DNA of 9,676 nucleotides from Mucilaginibacter sp. (GTDB taxonomy: Bacteria; Bacteroidota; Bacteroidia; Sphingobacteriales; Sphingobacteriaceae), in assembly GCA_019235595.1 (NCBI GenBank), contig JAFAKI010000358.1, positions 1-9,676 of the forward strand. The letters are read 5' to 3'. The notes below the pieces were generated by a model. The model saw only the letters and a program-made list of their open reading frames with translations. It made no database searches and had not been told where the DNA came from. How positions within the stretch are numbered: position 1 is the stretch's first letter; every line of letters starts with the position of its first letter. A program made the position numbers and the translations under genes. Shown in pieces: positions 7,033 to 9,676 of this stretch.

Positions 7033-7086
7033 ACTGGCTTCAGTTTATAACTGAAGCCTAATGATAAAAGAAAATTTGTAACTTTC
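7033..7086 (-). repeat. REP-like module B (inverted)
   Basis: Core hairpin GGCTTCAGTT-tat-AACTGAAGCC (7036-7058), an 11-nt link, then an outer hairpin at 7070-7086. On the minus strand the outer hairpin reads GAAAGTT-aca-AATTTTC, with one G-U pair. The order is the mirror of A and C. It ends 7 bp before the transposase ATG. Confidence 0.78.
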
Positions 7087-7093
7087 GATTCCT

Positions 7094-7645
7094 ATGCCTT
7101 CCAAATACAGAATATACAACAGTCAGGAAATTTACTTCATCACCTTTGCAGTGGTTGAATGGGTAGATGCTCTATCGAGACCTTATTATAAAGACATCAT
7201 CCTCGAATCCTTAAAACATTGTCAACAAAAGAAAGGACTTATCCTTTATGCATATGTTATCATGAATAACCATGTGCATTTGATTGCATCTGCAAATGAA
7301 GGATATAATCTATCCGATATCTTACGCGACCTTAAAAAATTCACAAGCAAAAAGCTCATTTCAGAAATTGAAAATAACATTCAGGAAAGTAGGAAACGAT
7401 GGATGCTTTGGATATTCAGATCTAATGGTGAAAGAAATAGCAACAATGAAAAATATCAATTTTGGCAACAGGATAATCACCCTGTTTGCTTGGATAGCGG
7501 TCATTTAATTGATCAGCGGCTGGACTATTTGCATAATAATCCGGTCAAGGAAGGTATTGTTGAAGAACCTGAACATTATGTTTACAGCAGCGCCAGAGAT
7601 TATGCCGGTATAAAAGGATTACTTGATATTGTGTTGCTTTATTGA
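7094..7645 (+). CDS. REP-associated tyrosine transposase (Y1/HUH family)
   Basis: A 183-residue single-strand DNA transposase of the IS200-like Y1 superfamily, RAYT branch. The metal-binding HUH motif is HVH at residues 60-62 within YVIMNNHVHLIASA. The RAYT-type C-terminal block is present: FWQQDNHP (123-130), DYLHNNPVKEGIV (144-156) and YVYSSARDYAG (162-172). A catalytic tyrosine should lie in the helix region of the middle or C-terminal part (Y145 is a candidate, not proven). The frame is intact from ATG 7094 to TGA 7643-7645. That stop lies inside the outer hairpin of module C, so gene and hairpins are packed without spare sequence. Base composition is visibly more AT-rich than nrdJ, suggesting transfer. 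It is probably active or recently so, and expected to act on the surrounding hairpin modules. Confidence 0.92.
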   Translation: MPSKYRIYNSQEIYFITFAVVEWVDALSRPYYKDIILESLKHCQQKKGLILYAYVIMNNHVHLIASANEGYNLSDILRDLKKFTSKKLISEIENNIQESRKRWMLWIFRSNGERNSNNEKYQFWQQDNHPVCLDSGHLIDQRLDYLHNNPVKEGIVEEPEHYVYSSARDYAGIKGLLDIVLLY

Positions 7646-7696
7646 AGTTGCAAACTTCAATTTATCCATAGGCTTCAGTTATAAACTGAAGCCAGT
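7642..7696 (+). repeat. REP-like module C
   Basis: Outer hairpin TTGAAGTT-gca-AACTTCAA (7642-7660), which contains the transposase stop, a 10-nt link tttatccata, then core hairpin GGCTTCAGTT-ata-AACTGAAGCC (7671-7693) and AGT. The orientation is the same as module A and inverted to module B. Confidence 0.8.
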
Positions 7697-7698
7697 GA

Positions 7699-7724
7699 CG
7701 GCTCTTGAGTCGGGGTTCTTTTGT
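7699..7724 (+). terminator. Weak terminator-like hairpin behind the RAYT element
   Basis: CGGCTC (7699-7704), loop TT, GAGTCG (7707-7712) with one G-U pair, followed by GGGTTCTTTTG. The stem is imperfect and the T-run is interrupted. It resembles the nrdJ terminator's right half. Confidence 0.4.
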
Positions 7725-7767
7725 TAGCCAATCTCACCTTTTTAAGTTACCACATATTACTGGAAAA

Positions 7768-7806
7768 TATATTTGATAACTTAGGTATAAGAAATCACAC
7801 ACCTAA
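7768..7806 (+). promoter_or_regulatory. Putative promoter and operator of the DinB-like gene
   Basis: TATATTTG (7768-7775) matches TAnnTTTG exactly; no good TTG lies at the -33 distance. Just downstream, TTAGGT (7781-7786) and ACCTAA (7801-7806) form an inverted repeat with a 14-bp spacer, in a position where a bound repressor would cover the transcription start. The ATG follows at 7819. Confidence 0.35.
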
Positions 7807-7818
7807 ATTACTCGAGCC

Positions 7819-8334
7819 ATGAAAAAACTTGCGTTATTATTTACCTTATTAATTGCCTTTGTGAGTGCTAACGCACAAACCAAAGACCAGATGATTGCCG
7901 ACTGGCAGCGGGCTAAAAATTACACCAAAGCTTACCTGGACGCTATGCCGGAGGACGGTTACAGCTTTAAGCCAACTCCTGAAATGCGCACCTTCGCCGG
8001 GCAAATGCTGCACCTGGCTGATGGCAATTACGGCATAGTGGGCACTGCGACAGGAAAAGCCAATCCACTTGGAAAGAATTCAGCCGAAAAAACTGTTGCA
8101 CAAACAAAAGAGGCCACTACCAAAGCCGTTATGGACAGTTATGATTTTGTAATTGCTGCTATACAAGGCATGACACCCGAACAGTTACAATCCACTATGA
8201 AAATGGGGGGTAAAGAACTAGCAAAAGCTACATTGATCACTAAAGCATTTGAGCATCAAACCCACCACAGAGGGCAAACTGTTGCTTACTTGCGCTTAAA
8301 AGGCGTTACGCCACCGGGAGAAATGTTGTTCTAA
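7819..8334 (+). CDS. DinB family protein with signal peptide
   Basis: A 171-residue four-helix DinB/YfiT-like putative metalloprotein exported from the cytoplasm. Residues 1-20 (MKKLALLFTLLIAFVSANAQ) are a classic signal peptide with cleavage expected after ANA or ANAQ. The fold is indicated by the metal-binding triad His65 (MLHLAD) plus His146 and His150 of FEHQTHHRGQTVAYLRLKG, the family's C-terminal HxxxH helix. The substrate is unknown; DinB-like proteins include thiol-dependent transferases and hydrolases, and many, like this one, have no assigned reaction. The start is fixed by the signal peptide. It is monocistronic, with a likely promoter upstream and a strong terminator after it. Secreted versions are common in Bacteroidota. 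Confidence 0.88.
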   Translation: MKKLALLFTLLIAFVSANAQTKDQMIADWQRAKNYTKAYLDAMPEDGYSFKPTPEMRTFAGQMLHLADGNYGIVGTATGKANPLGKNSAEKTVAQTKEATTKAVMDSYDFVIAAIQGMTPEQLQSTMKMGGKELAKATLITKAFEHQTHHRGQTVAYLRLKGVTPPGEMLF

Positions 8335-8350
8335 ACAAGCCCTGAAAAAG

Positions 8351-8389
8351 AAAAAGGGCAGGTATTGAAGAAATACCGTGCCCTTTTTT
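8351..8389. terminator. Bidirectional terminator between the DinB-like and SPW genes
   Basis: AAAAAGGGCA-GGTATT (8351-8366) pairs with AATACC-TGCCCTTTTTT across a five-base loop, with one bulged G at 8378. The A-run on the left and T-run on the right make it work on both strands, serving the two convergent genes. Confidence 0.85.
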
Positions 8390-8407
8390 ATGCTATTTAA
8401 ATTATGG

Positions 8408-8836
8408 TTATTCTTGTGCCATTGGCTCGTCATGATCGCCTACATTTGCCAGGCCGTCTTTAAATACGTGTCTTGGCTCATCAGTAAAAGGAGATGTTTT
8501 GGTAAATACTCCCAGGAAAAATACAAATCCGCCCATTAATAATTGTGGCCAGAATACGCGGTCTGCAAAAGCATATACCCATGGAGATGCCATCAGGAAA
8601 GATCCACCCACTACATCAATAAAACAATGCATAGGTACGGGGAACACATTCATGATACCAAACTTGTGCCTGCTGAAAATTGCCATGATCAATTGCAACC
8701 ATCCAAAAACCAATGGTAAAAAGAATGATGCGCCACCCACGTGAGAAAACCCGAAAAGCCATGGAGACGACATCAGGATTATAGCCATCACCCAATTTAA
8801 AAGTCCGTAAGTTGATGTTGATACAAAAGGTTTCAT
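8408..8836 (-). CDS. SPW-repeat inner-membrane protein
   Basis: A 142-residue integral membrane protein with four predicted helices (about residues 12-29, 36-55, 70-90 and 95-113) and a short charged C-terminal tail (114-142). It carries the two SPW motifs that name the family: SSPWLFGF (SPW at 24-26) and ASPWVYAF (SPW at 84-86), each at the end of the first helix of a two-helix repeat. The repeats are visibly related (N-W-V-M-A-I-I-L-M-S-SPW against D-V-V-G-G-S-F-L-M-A-SPW), consistent with internal duplication. Function is unknown in the family. ATG 8836 is right before the first helix, and a good promoter lies 22 bp upstream. It converges with the DinB-like gene. Confidence 0.85.
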   Translation of the reverse strand: MKPFVSTSTYGLLNWVMAIILMSSPWLFGFSHVGGASFFLPLVFGWLQLIMAIFSRHKFGIMNVFPVPMHCFIDVVGGSFLMASPWVYAFADRVFWPQLLMGGFVFFLGVFTKTSPFTDEPRHVFKDGLANVGDHDEPMAQE

Positions 8837-8857
8837 TTCTTAATCATGTTAACAGCG

Positions 8858-8887
8858 CAAAAATAATGTTTATTCTAAAGTTTACAA
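8858..8887 (-). promoter_or_regulatory. Putative promoter of the SPW gene
   Basis: On the minus strand, TTG (8885-8887), 19-bp spacer, TATTTTTG (8858-8865), an exact TAnnTTTG. The transcript would begin about 15 nt before the ATG at 8836. Confidence 0.5.
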
Positions 8888-8910
8888 CTCAAACTTTAAT
8901 GCTTTTAAAA

Positions 8911-8942
8911 TAAAAAGGCCATATAATTAAATATAGCCTTTG
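8911..8942 (-). terminator. Terminator of the 136-residue membrane protein gene
   Basis: In minus-strand RNA AAAGGCUAUAU pairs with AUAUGGCCUUU around a six-base loop, with one U-G pair, and is followed by a U-rich tail. On the plus strand that pair is a C-A mismatch (8920/8935), so the structure is tuned to minus-strand transcription. It lies 26 bp after the stop. Confidence 0.75.
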
Positions 8943-8967
8943 TTTTTATATGAATTAGAGCAATTAC

Positions 8968-9378
8968 TTAATACGCAGTGGCCTTTTTCTTAACGATAAA
9001 TGAGGCTATAAAGCAAAAAAGACCTAATATCAAACCAGAAAGTATACCAATAAAAGGCCCCGTAATCAGCATAGCAAGCCGTGGATGATTGGGTAAAAGC
9101 GGATGCTCTGATGACATTTTGACAACATTGGGGTGATTGGAAATATAAGTGCTGTAAAAAATAATATGCGCTGCCGTTATCCAGATACAATTTACAAGGC
9201 TCACGCAAAAACCGTGTAAAAAGTGCCTTCTGCCGACCACTTTGGCGATGATGTAGGCGCAAAAAATAAAAATAGCTATCCAAAAGATCGGCTCAACTTT
9301 TTCGGGAATGAGGGATATAGTGGCAATAGCCATAATGAGTCCGAATACGGACAATTGAAAAGTAATTTTCCAGTTCAT
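8968..9378 (-). CDS. Uncharacterised four-helix membrane protein
   Basis: A 136-residue hydrophobic protein with four predicted membrane spans (about 5-24, 28-47, 53-74 and 101-128) and a basic C-terminus (VKKKATAY). Between spans 3 and 4 is a polar loop with NHPNVVK and the distinctive HPLLPNHPRLAMLITGPFIG junction, where Pro/His/Arg sit at the membrane edge. The glycine-rich last helix (GPFIGILSGLILGL) suggests tight helix packing. It resembles small uncharacterised membrane proteins common in Bacteroidota, but I cannot name a family or function. The start ATG at 9376-9378 precedes the first helix directly. It is probably monocistronic, with its own terminator at 8911-8942; no clear promoter match was found upstream. 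Confidence 0.75.
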   Translation of the reverse strand: MNWKITFQLSVFGLIMAIATISLIPEKVEPIFWIAIFIFCAYIIAKVVGRRHFLHGFCVSLVNCIWITAAHIIFYSTYISNHPNVVKMSSEHPLLPNHPRLAMLITGPFIGILSGLILGLFCFIASFIVKKKATAY

Positions 9379-9510
9379 AGTAAGGGGTTTTAGTGAAAGG
9401 ATTTCCGTTATTTAATCAATAATTTATTAAATATAACAAAAATTATTCACAAATGACTAATTATCAGCGAATAACAAATGGCTTATTGTTACTAATCAAG
9501 ATCAGGTTGG

Positions 9511-9676
9511 CTATTGAGCTGCCTGTTTAGTCTTTATAACCACTACACCATTTAGCGCTTTCTTGCCGTAGATACCGGCATAAACTTCTTTTGCGGGCTG
9601 TTGTTTTAGGACTCTTATGGACGCAATGTTGTTGGGGTTCAAATTATTCAAATCTGGCACTACTTTTCCATCGACA
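9511..9676 (-). CDS. TonB-plug-like protein, C-terminal 55 residues (partial)
   Basis: The gene enters from the right edge; the last complete 54 codons are visible and end with TAG at 9511-9513. The readable sequence starts VDGKVVPDLNNLNPNNIASI, continues RVLKQQPAKEVYAGIYGKKA and ends LNGVVVIKTKQAAQ. This is the plug-domain pattern of TonB-dependent receptors: a VDG start, a PNNIASIRVLK helix-strand and the closing YGxxALNGVVVIKTK. Because the stop follows the plug motif at once, it is not a full receptor. In Bacteroidota such a C-terminal plug fragment is found at the ends of M56/BlaR1-like membrane peptidases and TonB-type energy transducers, and either is possible here. The N-terminal part outside the window would decide. 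Confidence 0.75.
   Translation of the reverse strand, partial: VDGKVVPDLNNLNPNNIASIRVLKQQPAKEVYAGIYGKKALNGVVVIKTKQAAQ

Larger units (their letters stand above)
6960..7699 (+). mobile_element. REP/RAYT element (Y1 transposase with three two-hairpin modules)
   Basis: A compact unit consisting of module A (+), module B (-), the transposase gene and module C (+). Modules A and B face each other over about 20 bp like a REPIN; B and C frame the gene as exact 28-bp inverted copies (7033-7060 and 7669-7696). The element starts right after the nrdJ terminator T-run. A 26-bp imperfect direct repeat (6934-6959 and 7700-7725) borders it. I infer that the flanking modules are the substrates of the encoded enzyme, as known for RAYTs in Gammaproteobacteria. 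Exact ends are uncertain. Confidence 0.7.

Noticed and set aside
8499..8744. Plus-strand frame opposite the SPW gene
   Set aside because: It is a shadow of the SPW-repeat gene; its sequence is low-complexity and Asn/Pro/Lys-rich, and it has no promoter.
9445..9490. Imperfect 20-bp direct repeat (about 25-bp period) between the membrane protein gene and the plug-like gene
   Set aside because: About 14 of 20 positions match in very AT-rich DNA, which is within chance expectation.
1..9676. CRISPR array, tRNA or rRNA genes, phage or conjugation genes, toxin-antitoxin pair
   Set aside because: I looked on both strands and saw no regularly spaced repeat-spacer units, cloverleaf or rRNA signatures, or proteins of those classes.

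Overview
The window looks like a chromosomal segment from a Bacteroidota bacterium, most likely a member of the Sphingobacteriaceae (Mucilaginibacter/Pedobacter-like). The evidence is an acpP-fabF pair divergent from an IPExxxVDY-family gene and pyk, a long class II ribonucleotide reductase, an SPW-repeat membrane protein, a TonB-plug-like gene end, and several upstream regions matching the Bacteroidota promoter form TTG/TTTG-N19-20-TAnnTTTG. Genus is inferred from protein style and not proven.

Layout. 1-448: start of fabF and all of acpP on the minus strand, with a promoter, for fatty acid synthesis. 506-2551: IPExxxVDY protein and pyruvate kinase on the plus strand, with two mutually exclusive hairpins between them and a terminator after pyk. 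2474-3025: an unrecognised 125-residue protein lying between two inverted copies of an 8-bp-periodic repeat. 2952-3504: a 550-bp AT-rich gap with a start-less open frame, two promoter candidates, two inverted DnaA-box-like 11-mers and a palindrome just upstream of nrdJ. 3505-6956: nrdJ, the B12-dependent ribonucleotide reductase, and its terminator. 6960-7699: a compact REP/RAYT element, an intact Y1 (HUH) transposase gene framed by three two-hairpin modules. 7700-8389: DinB-like secreted protein with its own promoter, ending in a bidirectional terminator. 8408-9378: two small membrane proteins on the minus strand, each with its own signals. 9511-9676: the C-terminal end of a TonB-plug-like protein.

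Most genes are housekeeping (lipid synthesis, glycolysis, dNTP supply) and are separately transcribed. The accessory material sits in intergenic spaces: the octamer-repeat bracket around the orphan gene and the RAYT element behind the nrdJ terminator. The strongest unusual signal is the RAYT locus. Its hairpins keep an AGTT-N3-AACT apex while the outer stem sequence changes with compensating substitutions, and a 26-bp imperfect direct repeat of the nrdJ terminator brackets the element exactly.
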